Shown: positions 42,060 to 52,545 of the stretch, piece after piece | Position numbering within the stretch: the stretch's first letter is position 1 | Layout: each line of letters starts with the position of its first letter | Assembly: GCA_963970005.1 (NCBI GenBank) | Contig: CAXAMN010027472.1 | Span: 1,631,749 to 1,695,748 of the forward strand | Origin: Durusdinium trenchii | Taxonomy: Eukaryota > Sar > Dinophyceae > Suessiales > Symbiodiniaceae | Length of the DNA stretch: 64,000 nucleotides | Direction: 5' to 3' | Notes under the pieces: model-generated | Databases searched by the model: none | The model's input: the letters and a program-made list of their open reading frames with translations, nothing else | Told to the model about the DNA's origin: nothing | Program-made: the position numbers and the translations under genes

Positions 42060-43780
42060 GGGTTTGAATGCCAATAGACTCACCCTGGTTATACCAAGGA
42101 TTTGTTACCAAAAGACCCTTGTTATACCAAGGGTTTGTTACCAAAGGACACTTGTTCTCGATTTACTTTAGACTACAATACCAGGTCGACCATTCTTTTA
42201 ATGGACTCGGAGCCAGACCTTTTGGGAGAGCTGGTGAGGGTGTGTGGCCTGGGTTTGCGGGTGCTTGGATGGAGCCTTTGGGAAAAGACTTTTGTACACC
42301 CTCGTACTTTCCAGCACAAACCGTATATCTAGCACACGTGTCAAGAAGGCTCACTGGTCGTGCTTTCTTTCCCCTCTTTTGAGTATCCTCGCTGGGCCGT
42401 GGATGTTCACGTGTTTCCTTCCCAGTGTCAACTTTTAGTTGATGGGTTACCTTCCCCGTTCCCCTTCGTTCGGTCTATGCCTGTAACGGTCAGTAAGCAT
42501 TATCAGTAAACAATATCACCATTTTAGCACTATTTTAGAGAAAGGCCTTTACTAACTTTTTTAATCATCCACTGTAACTGGTACTCGGATAAACTCAGAT
42601 ATGCCCAAGATGTGAGGATCTCCCATCACTCCCATCCGCTTGTTCCCTGGCTCTAAGGTGGATCCAATGGTGAATGCGTTCTGTCGCGGTTCCCCAGAAC
42701 GGTTCGTCACCCGCGTCGCGACGTTCCCGGCTTGAGGCCGCTTGTTGGGAGGTGGTTAGTACTCCAAAGATCAGGGCCAGGGGTGCTATGGACAGGTGTG
42801 TTGCCCCGCTGCAGATTAACATGGAACCCCCAAACCTCGCAGGTGTCCATGCCATCAGGTTCGATGTGGGTCTCTTAACGTGTGTACTCCTCAAAGATTT
42901 GCACATGTGAATGACTTAAAAAAGCACCGAAAATTGCTCACGAACGTTTTCAAGTTCACTTGTACATTTGTAGAATGGTACTGGTTGGTCCATGCTCTTG
43001 GGAAACAACTAAACGTTGGGGAACGCACCACCAACAAAAATGATCAAGTTAACATCCACCAGTGGTCAGTGGTGTTCAGTCCCATACCATGATAGACAAT
43101 AGACAATGTTAGATGGCCAGCTGCAAAGCCTAGAAAGGAGTCCCGAACATGTGCTGAATGGACTTGAGTAGAGTAACGCTCACAAGTGTAACTCTACTTC
43201 TGGAGAAGTTGCCCATTTGTCCAATTTGCTCCAAGGGTATAGGACATGTCAAAAAAAACTCCCTACAAGAAAGACCCAGGTCCAGTCCTGGCAGGGGGAC
43301 CTACCGTCCAGGTTCCATGGTGATGTGATCGTCGGAGTTGATCTTCATCGCCGAGCTGTAGGAACTTGAGAAAATATAACCAGAAACAAAAATACCAAAA
43401 AAAACGCTGAACATTGCACACGAACACCAGGAATCACAAGGATACGGGTGCATATTAATTGAAGGATACGGTGGGCCAAGTGGTTGGACTTGTCTTCCCG
43501 CACGGTTGCCCCCGTCCGGATTTCAAGGTCCCAGCAGGTCCAGATGCACGTGGCCATGCAATGGACGGTCCCCTTCGTTGAATGCGGGGAAGATGGAACG
43601 ATGGAAATCTGAACATAGACCTTGGCAGACCATCCCATAGATGGAATATACCGATGTATATGGAACTCTTCCAGTCCCATCTGGTCTGGGCCGGGAACAA
43701 AAGTCTTCCACCAACGAGTCTTGCAGGTGAATGACCTCATGTTACTGGACGTGGTCATACAAAAACACATAAAAACACAA
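42060..43780. other. No gene called
   Basis: Two copies of TTATACCAAGG(A/G)TTTGTTACCAAA lie at 42088-42140. A 104-codon plus frame follows, without splice support. A family B-like piece lies at 43628-43690. Confidence 0.35.
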
Positions 43781-43795
43781 CTTAAGGATCTGACA

Positions 43796-43831
43796 GACCG
43801 GGGTTTTCTGGGTCAGACTGGACTTGTAAGT
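43796..43831 (+). mobile_element. Short dispersed repeat, family K
   Basis: GACCGGGGTTTTCTGGGTCA then GACTGGACTTGTAAG. The same phrase is at 10115, 26318 and 58086, and its reverse complement lies in 12244-12290. Confidence 0.65.
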
Positions 43832-44035
43832 ACATGTTAAGGTTCCGGACGTGGGTCAGACGGTTCCGGACGGTAGAAGCACCGTTCTGCGCGCAGCGTT
43901 TGGGCCGTGTCTTGAGGTTTGATGTTTGGGCCCTATGTGGATACCCGCTCGCAGGAGCAACGAGACCGGGCGATCGACAGCCGGGCCTTCGCTCGAGCAC
44001 GCGGAGGGCGGAGCCATCAAAAGTCAAGATCGATA

Positions 44036-44141
44036 TAGGGATCCACATACTCTCTGAGAAGGTACGACTGGACCCGACACTGGCACCTAGATCACACTGT
44101 CTCCAATCACCTTTTGAGAAGGTACGACTGGATCCCTAGGG
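44036..44141. mobile_element. Family A palindromic element
   Basis: AGGGATCCACATACTCTCTG at the left and GGTACGACTGGATCCCTAGG at the right, with TGTCTCCAATCACC inside. Confidence 0.85.
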
Positions 44142-44813
44142 ATAGAATACGTCAAAATTCAACATCCAGGTTTCGATACGGCTGCCACATGTTGCCACAC
44201 ATATCCATTTATGAGGTTATAATGGCTCTCGTAGTGAATACAGGATGAATCAGTATACTGTAAATCCAAAGACCAGACTGTCAAATGAAGGGAGATGGTT
44301 TCTTCCTCTCACCAAATTCAAGACCATGTTTCAAAGATGTGTTTAGGTGACATGAATTTGGGAGCTTACTTACTTCACTAGAGCACTCCGTGTTGTTGGA
44401 CCTGTCATTGGACCTCTTTTTGGTCTCATTGGTGAATGTGTGCCCTTATCTCCAAGTGGAGATATGGCCTCCTTCGATGCTGACCATCCTTGACATTTAT
44501 GATGACCAGTGGCTCGACACCTGTTGACAGATGGAACAACTTCACTTTCTGTCGTGCTCGAACTCCAGACCCTACCAGTCACGGACCCAGCAAAACGGTT
44601 TAAAACCTCTTGGGTACCAGGGTCATCCAATGGGTGTCCAATAGACTACCCTACCCTACTTACAGGTCTCCATTGGGCACCTGTTGGAAGTGCGTATATT
44701 AGTGTTTTTGTATGACCCACTCCAGTCAAATGCGGTCGAGCCCTTGACCAGTCAGTAGAGAAGAAATTGCATGTGTTGGCCACCGGCCACCGGCCGCCGT
44801 ACCGCGGTGTCAG

Positions 44814-44880
44814 GAGATGTACGCCGAGAAGAAGCTATCCACCACAGCCATCTTGAGCATTTCCGAGGCCGAAAAGCTTG
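44814..44880 (+). CDS. Possible exon near the 44.8-48.5 kb gene
   Basis: Between CGCGGTGTCAG and a GT donor the frame reads EMYAEKKLSTTAILSISEAE KL. Whether it belongs with the exons after 45499 is unknown, as a diverged family A element lies between. Confidence 0.3.
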
Positions 44881-45021
44881 GTGGAACCTGGGGATGGATC
44901 AAAAGCTGCTGCCATGATCCACCATGTAGCGAGCTCGACCGTACCGGCGGCAGGTCAGGTCAGCCAAGTTCTCCTGATTTTGACCCACAGCCAGATATGT
45001 CTATATAATATATATATATAC

Positions 45022-45115
45022 CCTAGTGCTCCAGAGCATCTCTGAGAAGGTATCTGGAAATTCATCTTCTGAGGATGGGTTCGAACTGAAAGTTGTGTGA
45101 GGTTGGGTCTGGACC
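45022..45115. mobile_element. Repeat present again in inverse at 45927-46063
   Basis: CCCTAGTGCTCCAGAGCATC ... GTTCGAACTGAAAGTTGTGT GAGGTTGGGTCTGG. The reverse complement, with an internal duplication, follows about 0.8 kb downstream. Confidence 0.8.
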
Positions 45116-45498
45116 CCGGGCGCGTGCTCAGCAACTTCTGGCTCACATGCTTCTTTTTCACGAGCCTGGACGTTGTCTGGTATACTATAACCAATCGCCA
45201 ACTATCTCAATGTGGACCACATAGACTTACACACCTACATGTTCTATCCACCAGACCTTCAAATCGATGAGCCACGGGCCTTGGAAGGGATGCACCACGT
45301 ACGTGGTGCGCCCTGGAGTGTCGCTAGTGTTCTTGGGAGTTCTGAAATCATGCGGTGTAGATGCATCTAATGCAAGAGATACATGTACATGTATTGGTTC
45401 AGGGGGTGAGATGGTTGGACGTTTGACATCGTCGTCTGCCCTTAGCTGCCACGACTTGCTCACGAGCTGACCCTGGCGCCAGTGCGAGTGCGAGCGCG

Positions 45499-45567
45499 AT
45501 GGCGTTGATCGCGGCCCCTCTCGATGGTGGGATGGCTGTGGATCGTCTCCTCAAGTTCCGACTGAGC
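45499..45567 (+). CDS. Possible first exon of multi-exon gene
   Basis: ATG at 45499 opens 23 codons, MALIAAPLDGGMAVDRLLKF RLS, ending at a GTTACT donor in phase 0. The bases before it are GC-rich (GTGCGAGTGCGAGCGCG). It precedes a row of plus-strand exons at 45679, 46089, 46300, 46576, 46708 and 46904. The protein is not one I know. Confidence 0.35.
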
Positions 45568-45678
45568 GTTACTCGGGGTGAATTATGCTTGTTCACAATA
45601 TGCATTGCATTGATTCATGATTGGAGACATTGGAGGTTATCGATACGATATCGATGAACAATGATCGATTATTAGTAG

Positions 45679-45737
45679 CTTGGCAATCTACAATGGCATC
45701 AAGAGCTTCATCGAGGAGAACAAGCCCCGAGTCCTGG
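45679..45737 (+). CDS. Probable exon
   Basis: After ATTATTAGTAG the frame reads LAIYNGIKSFIEENKPRVL and ends at GTAGGG, phase 1. Another exon or a different boundary is needed to match the phase of its neighbours. Confidence 0.4.
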
Positions 45738-45926
45738 GTAGGGAAGAATCTTTGATGCATATGCAGTGCAAACGTGTACGTGATTGATCTGAATCAGTTG
45801 CATTGATATTGGCCAATAGAGATTTTCTCTAGCTACTTTGGCGGCCTGAGGACAAATGATGGATCATCGAGTGGAACCGGGAGGAAGGTGAAAACCAGGT
45901 GTCTGGGTTGAATTGGGCAATTGTCC

Positions 45927-46063
45927 AGACCCAACCTCACATAACTTTCGGTTCGAACCCTTTGCTCCTCAAAAACCTCACACAACTATCGGTTCGAACC
46001 CCTCCTCAAAACTCAAAAGATGAATTTCCAGATACCTTCTCAGAGATGCTCTGGAGCACTAGG
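45927..46063. mobile_element. Inverse copy of the repeat at 45022-45115
   Basis: CCAGACCCAACCTCACATAA ... GATGCTCTGGAGCACTAGGG. The segment CACA(T/C)AACT(T/A)TCGGTTCGAACCC is present twice within it. Confidence 0.8.
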
Positions 46064-46088
46064 GAAAATTGCCTTGATCGATCTTCAG

Positions 46089-46211
46089 GCGAGTGTCTTT
46101 GAGAAAGACCTGGTGTTCAACTATGAGGTGATCAAGGAGGTGATGATGTCCATCCATGGTGCGCTCCCACTGGTGTTGCCGCAAGGGATCCCGCCTCTGA
46201 AGGACTTTGAG
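46089..46211 (+). CDS. Probable exon, unknown function
   Basis: Exactly 41 codons lie between ATCTTCAG and a GTTTCT donor, phase 0 at both ends: ASVFEKDLVFNYEVIKEVMM, then SIHGALPLVLPQGIPPLKDF E. Third positions and residue mix are protein-like, and the other two frames are closed. The following AG at 46299 also begins in phase 0. Confidence 0.48.
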
Positions 46212-46299
46212 GTTTCTTGGCTCTGACCCGATATCGATCGTTTCGATGGTGAAATCTGTGTTGATGATTTGCTGTAGCACTGGGGTTTGGATATATAAG

Positions 46300-46380
46300 G
46301 CTGCCTTTGTGTACACCACTGCGGCCCACAACTTGCATGTGGAGCTCCACCAACTGCAAGGGGGCAAGAAGAGGATGCGA
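46300..46380 (+). CDS. Probable exon, 3' boundary uncertain
   Basis: After GATATATAAG the frame reads AAFVYTTAAHNLHVELHQLQ then GGKKRMR. A GCAAGA site after LHQLQG and a GATCC site further on are possible non-canonical donors. Confidence 0.42.
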
Positions 46381-46575
46381 GATCCTTGGCCTAGTTCATC
46401 CCTGCTAAAGACACGTTATGAAACCGATCTAGATCGTCTTCTATATAGTCTCTGGGTTTTTGATTTGGTACCAGTGCTCACCCCACTTTGAGGCATGACT
46501 TCATGGACATGATCTGGTGGGTCCATTATAAGCATCTGCACAGGGTACCTTTTTGGGCGTGATTTCATTTTTGAG

Positions 46576-46655
46576 GATTGGGCTCACAAGGAAGCCACTC
46601 GACTTCGCGCAGCGCTCCAGCACCTCCACCGCCTGACGGCAAAGATGGGTGTGTC
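46576..46655 (+). CDS. Probable exon, 3' boundary uncertain
   Basis: After TTTTTGAG the frame reads DWAHKEATRLRAALQHLHRL TAKMG, a helical stretch. Phase 2 is needed to meet the next exon; a GT at 46652 or a GA donor at 46660 would give it. Confidence 0.42.
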
Positions 46656-46707
46656 CAGGAGCTCCGGTCTGATCTGAAGTACCAGTTTCCGTCGTTGCTT
46701 TGCGCAG

Positions 46708-46765
46708 GAACCCTATGGTGGAGGTGCTCAAGAAGCTCTATGTCCACTTCCGAAGCATGGGTTCT
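46708..46765 (+). CDS. Probable exon with consensus donor
   Basis: CTTTGCGCAG precedes it and the donor GTAAGT follows. The frame is NPMVEVLKKLYVHFRSMGS, ending in phase 0, which joins exactly with the exon at 46904. Confidence 0.52.
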
Positions 46766-46903
46766 GTAAGTGTCTCAGCTATCTGTCTCTAACATGCATG
46801 CAGTTTAAAGTGAATTTGTGAGGATGTGGGTGATCTTGGCCATGATGCTTTGGAGGACGGATTGATCATCTGACATGGCCTGTTGCTGAACCTTGTTTTG
46901 CAG

Positions 46904-47005
46904 GATATCGATAACAATGATCAGGGTGAGGAGCTCGTGATAGAGAACCTGGATGATGAACCAATCATCATCAGCGCCAGGGACTGGGTCATCATTGGTG
47001 CCTAG
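46904..47005 (+). CDS. Probable exon, first member of the repeated-exon family
   Basis: A strong acceptor (CTTGTTTTGCAG) opens the only free frame: DIDNNDQGEELVIENLDDEP, IIISARDWVIIGA, then TAG at 47003. The part IENLDDEPIIISARD aligns with IEDIKDKPEVVTERA of the next exon. The bases over the stop, GTGCCTAG, equal the donor of that next exon, so transcripts may splice here instead of stopping; the phase does not fit simply, however. Confidence 0.52.
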   Translation, partial: DIDNNDQGEELVIENLDDEPIIISARDWVIIGA

Positions 47006-47206
47006 CTAACCATCCATCATCGCCCCCCATGACCAAACATGAGCCTTGTCATCATCGATGGCAGGATCGTCCTTCTCCTGGAGGGGGCATGGCCATGAAG
47101 GCCATTCGTGATTGCACTGGGTGGAGGTGCTGCCCGCCCGTTCAACCCTAGCTATAGCTAGCTATTCAACCCTCATGGTTCCTCGAATTTGGGATTCACC
47201 TCTCAG

Positions 47207-47257
47207 GCTATCGAGGACATCAAGGACAAGCCTGAAGTGGTCACTGAGAGGGCTCCG
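47207..47257 (+). CDS. Duplicated 51-bp exon, copy 1
   Basis: Acceptor ATTCACCTCTCAG, 17 phase-0 codons AIEDIKDKPEVVTERAP, donor GTGCCTAGC. Nearly identical codons recur in copies 2 and 3, while the introns between them differ except near the splice sites. Confidence 0.6.
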
Positions 47258-47343
47258 GTGCCTAGCACGTAGCCGACATTGATCAGCACGCATGCATGCA
47301 ATATCGGGCGGCATGTTTGTCTTATTTGGGACTCGCCTTTCAG

Positions 47344-47394
47344 GCCACGGAGGACATCGAGAGCAAGCCTGAAGTGGTCACTGAGAGAGCTCAG
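47344..47394 (+). CDS. Duplicated 51-bp exon, copy 2
   Basis: Acceptor GACTCGCCTTTCAG, codons ATEDIESKPEVVTERAQ, donor GTGCCTATA. It shares a 27-base identical core with copy 1 (from AAGCCTGAAGTGGTC onward, one change). Confidence 0.62.
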
Positions 47395-47474
47395 GTGCCT
47401 ATAATTCATTAATCATGACCAGCAAGGATTTTTTGAGTGCGCATAACTGGGTTTAAGTTGGGGCTCATCTTTCA

Positions 47475-47484
47475 NNNNNNNNNN
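47475..47484. other. Assembly gap (10 N)
   Basis: Ten N interrupt the intron before exon copy 3. A gap inside a tandem array may hide further copies. Confidence 0.99.
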
Positions 47485-47496
47485 CACACCTTTGAG

Positions 47497-47547
47497 GCCG
47501 TGGAGGACATCAAGAGCAAGCCTCCAGTGGCCATTGAGATGGCTCAG
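47497..47547 (+). CDS. Duplicated 51-bp exon, copy 3
   Basis: Acceptor CACACCTTTGAG, codons AVEDIKSKPPVAIEMAQ, donor GTGCCTATA. The intron that follows ends TTGGGACTCACCTTGCAG, like the others. Confidence 0.6.
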
Positions 47548-47611
47548 GTGCCTATAGCATTATCAAACGAGTGTATATGTGCACATGTACAAGTTGGGAC
47601 TCACCTTGCAG

Positions 47612-47652
47612 GCTCTGGAACTCATCGAGGACAGCCAAGTGCTGCCAACGAG
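47612..47652 (+). CDS. Duplicated exon, copy 4, degenerate end
   Basis: Acceptor CTCACCTTGCAG, then ALELIEDSQVLPT. The usual GTGCCT donor is missing; a GA site (GAGTTG) may serve, or the copy may be dead. Confidence 0.45.
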
Positions 47653-47682
47653 TTGCTTTGTTTGCCGGGGCTCACCTTTCAG

Positions 47683-47739
47683 GCTGTGGAGAGGCATGTG
47701 GTCCTGGTGGAGGAGAGCCAGCACATTGATCCAGCTCAG
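47683..47739 (+). CDS. Duplicated exon, copy 5, 57 bp
   Basis: Acceptor CTCACCTTTCAG, 19 phase-0 codons AVERHVVLVEESQHIDPAQ, then GCATCA, which would be a GC donor of the kind known in dinoflagellates. Confidence 0.5.
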
Positions 47740-47858
47740 GCATCAACATGTGGCCAATCTCGATGGCTTGTCATGCAGGTTTGAATAGTTTTGTTTTTTG
47801 TTTTCGAAAGTTCTTGGTGCACTGGCTGAACCCCCTTCAATATTTGGAGGAGACCCAG

Positions 47859-48279
47859 GCTGTGGAGGAGAGCCAGGTCTTTGCTGAGGCCTGTGCTGGA
47901 GACGTTGCGCCTCAAGCTTTGTGCTTTCACCTTCTGCATGTGTGATAGCACTGGCCATTACAAGGCCCTTTTTGTTGCGCTTGACAGCACCTTCCCCCTG
48001 ACCCACTGCCCCCACCGCACGCCTGTGTGGACACCCGCAGCTTGCCTCCTGAGGAATGAACTTCACCGGTGGCACTCCATGAAACGATGCCAATGGCCTC
48101 TACCTCTCCAAGCTGCAGGCAGAGCGGATGGCCGGTTGCTGCGACTCTTTGATTGCATGAAGGGATTGGGTGGAAGAAAAGCCAACAACATTTGTTGGCA
48201 TGTCTTTGGACCTGTGAGGTTCCTTCTCCCACCGGTACCAGGACTTTTGGTGATTGATCCAACACTCTTTGGGTGCTAG
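47859..48279 (+). CDS. Exon copy 6 and possible terminal exon
   Basis: The acceptor GGAGACCCAG opens AVEESQVFAEACAGDVAPQA, matching the start of copy 5. In another frame the bases from 47881 to a TAG at 48277 are open for 132 codons, including VFGPVRFLLPPVPGLLVIDP near the end, with good third-position bias. The two frames overlap, so a splice or frame change between them is needed. Function unknown. Confidence 0.33.
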
Positions 48280-48383
48280 CTGTGCTAGCAGGGATCTGTA
48301 CTCATCTGGTGGTCTTGTCCTGTTAAATCACATCAGCCGTTGAAAAAAACTGGAATAGAAACATCGCACCACAGGATCGGAGC

Positions 48384-48503
48384 ATGGCTGCCTACATCCA
48401 GCTGGCCGAAATGTCCCTGACAAGGGAGGAGCTTGGGTGGCCGTCAAGGCTAAAGTTTCACGTGCCTAAGCACAATTGGCAGTACTGGTATAGGATACCC
48501 TGA
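48384..48503 (+). CDS. Weak exon candidate
   Basis: ATG at 48384 starts MAAYIQLAEMSLTREELGWP then SRLKFHVPKHNWQYWYRIP, stop TGA at 48501. Confidence 0.22.
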   Translation: MAAYIQLAEMSLTREELGWPSRLKFHVPKHNWQYWYRIP

Positions 48504-48899
48504 AGGTGGATATGAGCCGGTTGTTCTTTCCTCAAAACAGCTACTTCTCAGGCTTGGCAAGAGATCTGTCAGGCTCAGTTGCGCATATTTTTATCCTTCA
48601 AAGACCCCAAAAGTTGTTGATCGATCTAGAGGGCACTTGGAGTCCTATGGTCTAAAAATGTTTTGCGGGTATGGAATGTGGCAGCACTGTGTTGATCAAC
48701 CATGACCCACAAAGTGCGGACCAAAAACTGTTCATCGGACCAGACTGTTGATCAGCTGAGTCATCAACCACCGGTTCGCCGCTGGGTGGCACGTGGAGGA
48801 CTTCGTTGGCCGGTTGGTGACGTCTTTTTGCACTACCCAATGTAGGGGTGTCGAACAGGGTGGTCTACAAGCCTGGTACACGGGGCTTCTTGGCTTCTG

Positions 48900-48939
48900 A
48901 TACTACTACTACAGCGACGACGACGACGACGACGACGGC
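48900..48939 (+). repeat. (TAC)n and (GAC)n microsatellites
   Basis: Four TAC-type triplets are followed by seven GAC-type triplets. Confidence 0.9.
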
Positions 48940-49540
48940 GAGCCCTACAACATCCTACAACTCCTTTGTACTTGGAGCCTGGATCGATCCAGTGTTTTCA
49001 TCACCTCAGGGGCTGAAGTGCCTCCTCTTTGGACCCTCCAAACCCATCCCAGACTCGACACTAAACATCCATTAACATCAATTTGCAGTCAGCTGCGCTG
49101 ACGCATCTCAGGTTGTGTGCTGCTGGGAGCTTGCAGACCTTCAATGAGACCTCCAATGCCAACTGAGCTGCCGCGCTTGGTGGGGAGCTCGTCGTTGGCG
49201 TGAGCGCGTCACGTGTGGTGAGCATGTGAAAACGGCGGGCTGCTGGAGGGTGGCAGGAACAAGTTGGTGGTACAAGATCTTTTGGTGAGGGAACACCACA
49301 TTCGAGATGGATGATTTTTGGCAACCATGGATGATTTTGATGGAAGACTGTGGTTCAAAACCCCTTGGTGAGGGAACATGTCCGGAAGATGATTCAATTT
49401 TTGTTACCATTGATGTTTTTTGGGGAATGCCATGTCCGCGTTAAATTCCTACTTTTGCTGAGGTTGGGTCCGGAGCCAAAACCTGCTCAGGCAGGCCTCA
49501 GACCCCAAACACCTTCTAAGAAGGTATCCGGGAGCCCTTG

Positions 49541-49580
49541 GTATATATATAATAATAAATATATATATATATATATATAT
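49541..49580. repeat. AT-rich microsatellite
   Basis: GTATATATATAATAATAAAT then (AT)n. A family A fragment (CACCTTCTAAGAAGGTATCC) lies just before it. Confidence 0.9.
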
Positions 49581-49599
49581 GGCGTGTGGATTGGGGTGT

Positions 49600-50290
49600 G
49601 CCCTACTGAAAAATATAATCGTTAACTTGCCCAGGGAAACTGAGGTAGTCAGATGAAATAGTCCGACGAACTTGCTTGTAAATCTTGTAACAGGCCTTGT
49701 GCTGGAAATAGAGACTGTTCGAAATGAAGTTTGTGAAGCAGCAGTGGGAGTCGCCAGGAGACATGTGGTGGGTCAAATAAATCACGTGCCCAAAGGACTC
49801 TTTTTAGTACACCTTACTCTCCAGGTTCGGTCCTGCTATGTGCCAGTGGCTAGTTGCCAATACTTACCCTAGTGATCCACGTGCCTTCTCAGACCTGGCT
49901 CCAACATAAAAGTGTCTCCCCTGCTCACCCTCTCAATGGTACTATATATATATATCATATGTACCAATTGGTGGTCCCGGGTAGTAAAATGCACAGGACA
50001 CCCTAGCATTCCTGGCCCACCAATATATATGTTAAAATATGCTTTACCGAACAAACAATCATTGCTTTACTGAGAATTCTTTATACTACAAGACCAGATC
50101 AACCATATTTTCATAGTCGGGAGGAAGGCTAAGGGTACACAAAGTACAACAACAGTTTGTGTGCTGGCATTCTCTTAACCACTTGTTGGAAACAGTGAGT
50201 TGGGCGCAAGGACACCCAGCACAGAAGAGCACCTGAACAGACGAACGCAGCGTCTATGAACCCGGTGACGGAAACAAGTCAGAGGTTACC
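49600..50290. other. No gene called
   Basis: A family A fragment at 49868-49900 and TA tracts. A 66-codon plus frame at 49672 has no splice support. Confidence 0.35.
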
Positions 50291-50293
50291 ACA

Positions 50294-50383
50294 CCCAGAC
50301 ACTCCATGTATGCCATATATGCCTACATTTGGGTGGTTTCAGGGGTCAATGTAGGCATATATATGGCATACAGGGAGTGTCTG
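50294..50383. mobile_element. Palindromic element, family B
   Basis: CCCAGACACTCCATGTATGC and GGCATACAGGGAGTGTCTG, with TGCCTACATTTGGGTGG and GTCAATGTAGGCATATAT inside. Confidence 0.92.
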
Positions 50384-50822
50384 CCGAGAACACCGACCTT
50401 TTTGAGACAGAGACGACGTCGGAAGTCCCTTCCGATCACTTCAGGTACTCCTTCCGATCGCTGCCACCACTCCTGGATTTAAAATATACACATCCAAGTC
50501 ACGGTTCCCCCATGGCAGGGTCCTGTTTCGACGCCCCTTCTGGATTTCAAAGGGCAAACACGTTTTCCAGGGATTACAAACGGGGGGGTTTGCCTCGGCA
50601 GGTCAAAAAGGCTTGCAAAGTTCTTTTTTGCCGATCATGCCCAAACACTCCATGTATGAAATATTGAGTGCGGGTCCCATTTCAGGTCTCTCAACCTTTT
50701 TGGGAGGTTTGCGTGAACTTCTCCTTGGAGCTCTCAGGGCCGGGATCCCCTAGTGGATTGGCTTGTGGAGAATAGGGTGGGGAATGGGAGCCACGAAGGG
50801 ATTCCAGGGTTTTATAACGTAT

Positions 50823-50945
50823 GCCTGGACCGGACTTACCCAGCAAACCATCCATTACCTTAGAAAATGGGACATGACCCAACACAAAAAACACAGGTGC
50901 TTGTACTCCTTTTCCGAGGTACAACTGGGGTCGACTCCAGTTACA
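50823..50945. mobile_element. Dispersed repeat, family G
   Basis: CTGGACCGGACTTACC, GGGACATGACCCAACAC, CCGAGGTACAACTGGG and ACTCCAGTTACAGG in family order. Confidence 0.55.
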
Positions 50946-51249
50946 GGTCAGTATGACCTCGTTTTATTCGAGTATATTGGAGTCGGTCATACAATCTAAA
51001 CATACTGCACTCACACTCAATGAGGTTCGGCGGTTCGGTAAGTACGCTTTATTGCCAGAGAATGGTCTTCACTGGAGCGAAGTAAGAAGTCTGGACATCC
51101 GAGAAACGGGATGCTCCTGGACCCTTAACTATTAGTGTTCCTTGTTGGAGAGGCATTTTTGCTGGACTCACAGAAAGATCTGGACCCTCCAAAGTGCTTG
51201 AGAACATGGGACCTGCGTTCTTGCCCGTTTGAGTGGTACTTGTACCCGT

Positions 51250-51580
51250 TTTTGGACTGGACCATGGAAGATGGCGCTGCCTGGACGTGCCATGTACCGG
51301 TCCACCAGTCTTCCGAACCGCTCGAGATCGTCTGCTTCGCTCCGGCGGCCGAAGGAGGGCGCCGAAGGAGGGCGAGCCTGGCAAGCTCGTTCCATGGGCA
51401 CGATAGAGCAAATTCACCGAGCAACTGCACACCAGAAAGTGCAACACAACCATAAGTTGTTGAAGCAACAAAAAGCAAACTTCTAAAAAGAAGTGAGGAA
51501 GAAGGAGAAGAAGGATAAGGGTGAGAGAAAGAAGACACCTCGCGGCGCAAAGAAGTTGGACCGGTGAATTCATTGCTTGG
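51250..51580 (+). other. Exon-like cluster, frames unresolved
   Basis: TMEDGAAWTCHVPVHQSSEP LEIVCFAPAAEGG is open to about 51360, then a basic stretch RKKEKKDKGERKKTPRGAKK LDR ends at a TGA at 51567. A minus frame of 201 codons covers all of it. Probably coding on the plus strand, but I cannot build an exon model. Confidence 0.25.
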
Positions 51581-51690
51581 AGTCCACGCATGCCGCGGAT
51601 ACAGTTGTGGGATGCTGTCGTGTGGTCATGTGGCCAGATTCTTCCCTGCGCCATATTCCCTGGTTTTGCGGATCAGGTCTTTTTCCCCTA

Positions 51691-51784
51691 CCCAGACACT
51701 CCATGTATGCTATATTATGCCTACATTGGGGTGGTTTTGGGGGTCAATGTAGGCATAATATATGGCATACATGGAGGGTCTGGG
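51691..51784. mobile_element. Palindromic element, family B
   Basis: CCCAGACACTCCATGTATGC and GGCATACATGGAGGGTCTGG with matching interior CCTACATTGGGG / GTCAATGTAGGC. Confidence 0.92.
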
Positions 51785-51870
51785 CTATATGGCTAAATAT
51801 CTTTAATGGTGTTTTCCCAGGCTGGATGGCAAAGCCGAGATTCCGTTCTCCGCATTCTCGGCGTTCTTTG

Positions 51871-51948
51871 ATGCCATATATGCCTACATTGACCCCCCAA
51901 AACCACCCCAATGTAGGCATATATAGCAGTCCCATGGAGTGTCTGGGA
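51871..51948. mobile_element. Family B element, one end lost
   Basis: ATGCCATATATGCCTACATT and AATGTAGGCATATATAGCAG pair; only the right outer end CCATGGAGTGTCTGGGA remains. Confidence 0.85.
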
Positions 51949-52455
51949 CTCACAGAACGCCAACCATCCGTTCCTTCGATCGGGGTTCCCGGTTTGCGCC
52001 ATCCGCCGAGGTTAGTGAGCCCCTCCTCCATTTGGTTGCTGCTGCTGCGACGCCATGCCTTCGAACATCCAGACATGGACCCTTGGGAGATCAATTCCGA
52101 GGTCCCGCGCCGGTCGAGTCCAGTCCGTGGTGCGGAGGGATGAGGGATGTGGCGAAGACATGGTTGTTCACCCACCCCGTGGCCAGGTGTTTCTGTTTCG
52201 GAGGATTCATGATATTCATATCCACCAATTGACTGGCTATCTACAGAGCCCATGACCATCCATTTTGAGATGGAAATAGGCCTGCAACCTGTGCCCATCA
52301 TCCACTGGGCCCTGGTAATGGGATATACCCAAGCTAGTACTTCATGTATCGGGTCAGTAAGCGTTGCACGATGAAGGCAAGATGGTTCAGGTCAGTGGTT
52401 CAGGTCCCAATCCACGCCATCGGGTGAAATATGAGTGTACCTGAGTCTCAGTTCG

Positions 52456-52545
52456 TACCTCAGAAAATTGGTGTGTTGGCATACCCGTTTTCATAGGCCA
52501 TGTCCCATGTTGAAAGGTACGAACGTTTCGTCGACTCCAGTTACA
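52456..52545. mobile_element. Dispersed repeat, family G, inverse
   Basis: GTTCGTACCTCAGAAAATTG, GGCCATGTCCCATGTTG, AAGGTACGAACG and ACTCCAGTTACAAG. Confidence 0.55.

Noticed and set aside
51049-51654. 201-codon minus-strand frame with a leucine-rich, signal-like stretch
   Set aside because: The leucines come from a purine-rich plus-strand tract that reads as a Lys-rich tail; no other support.
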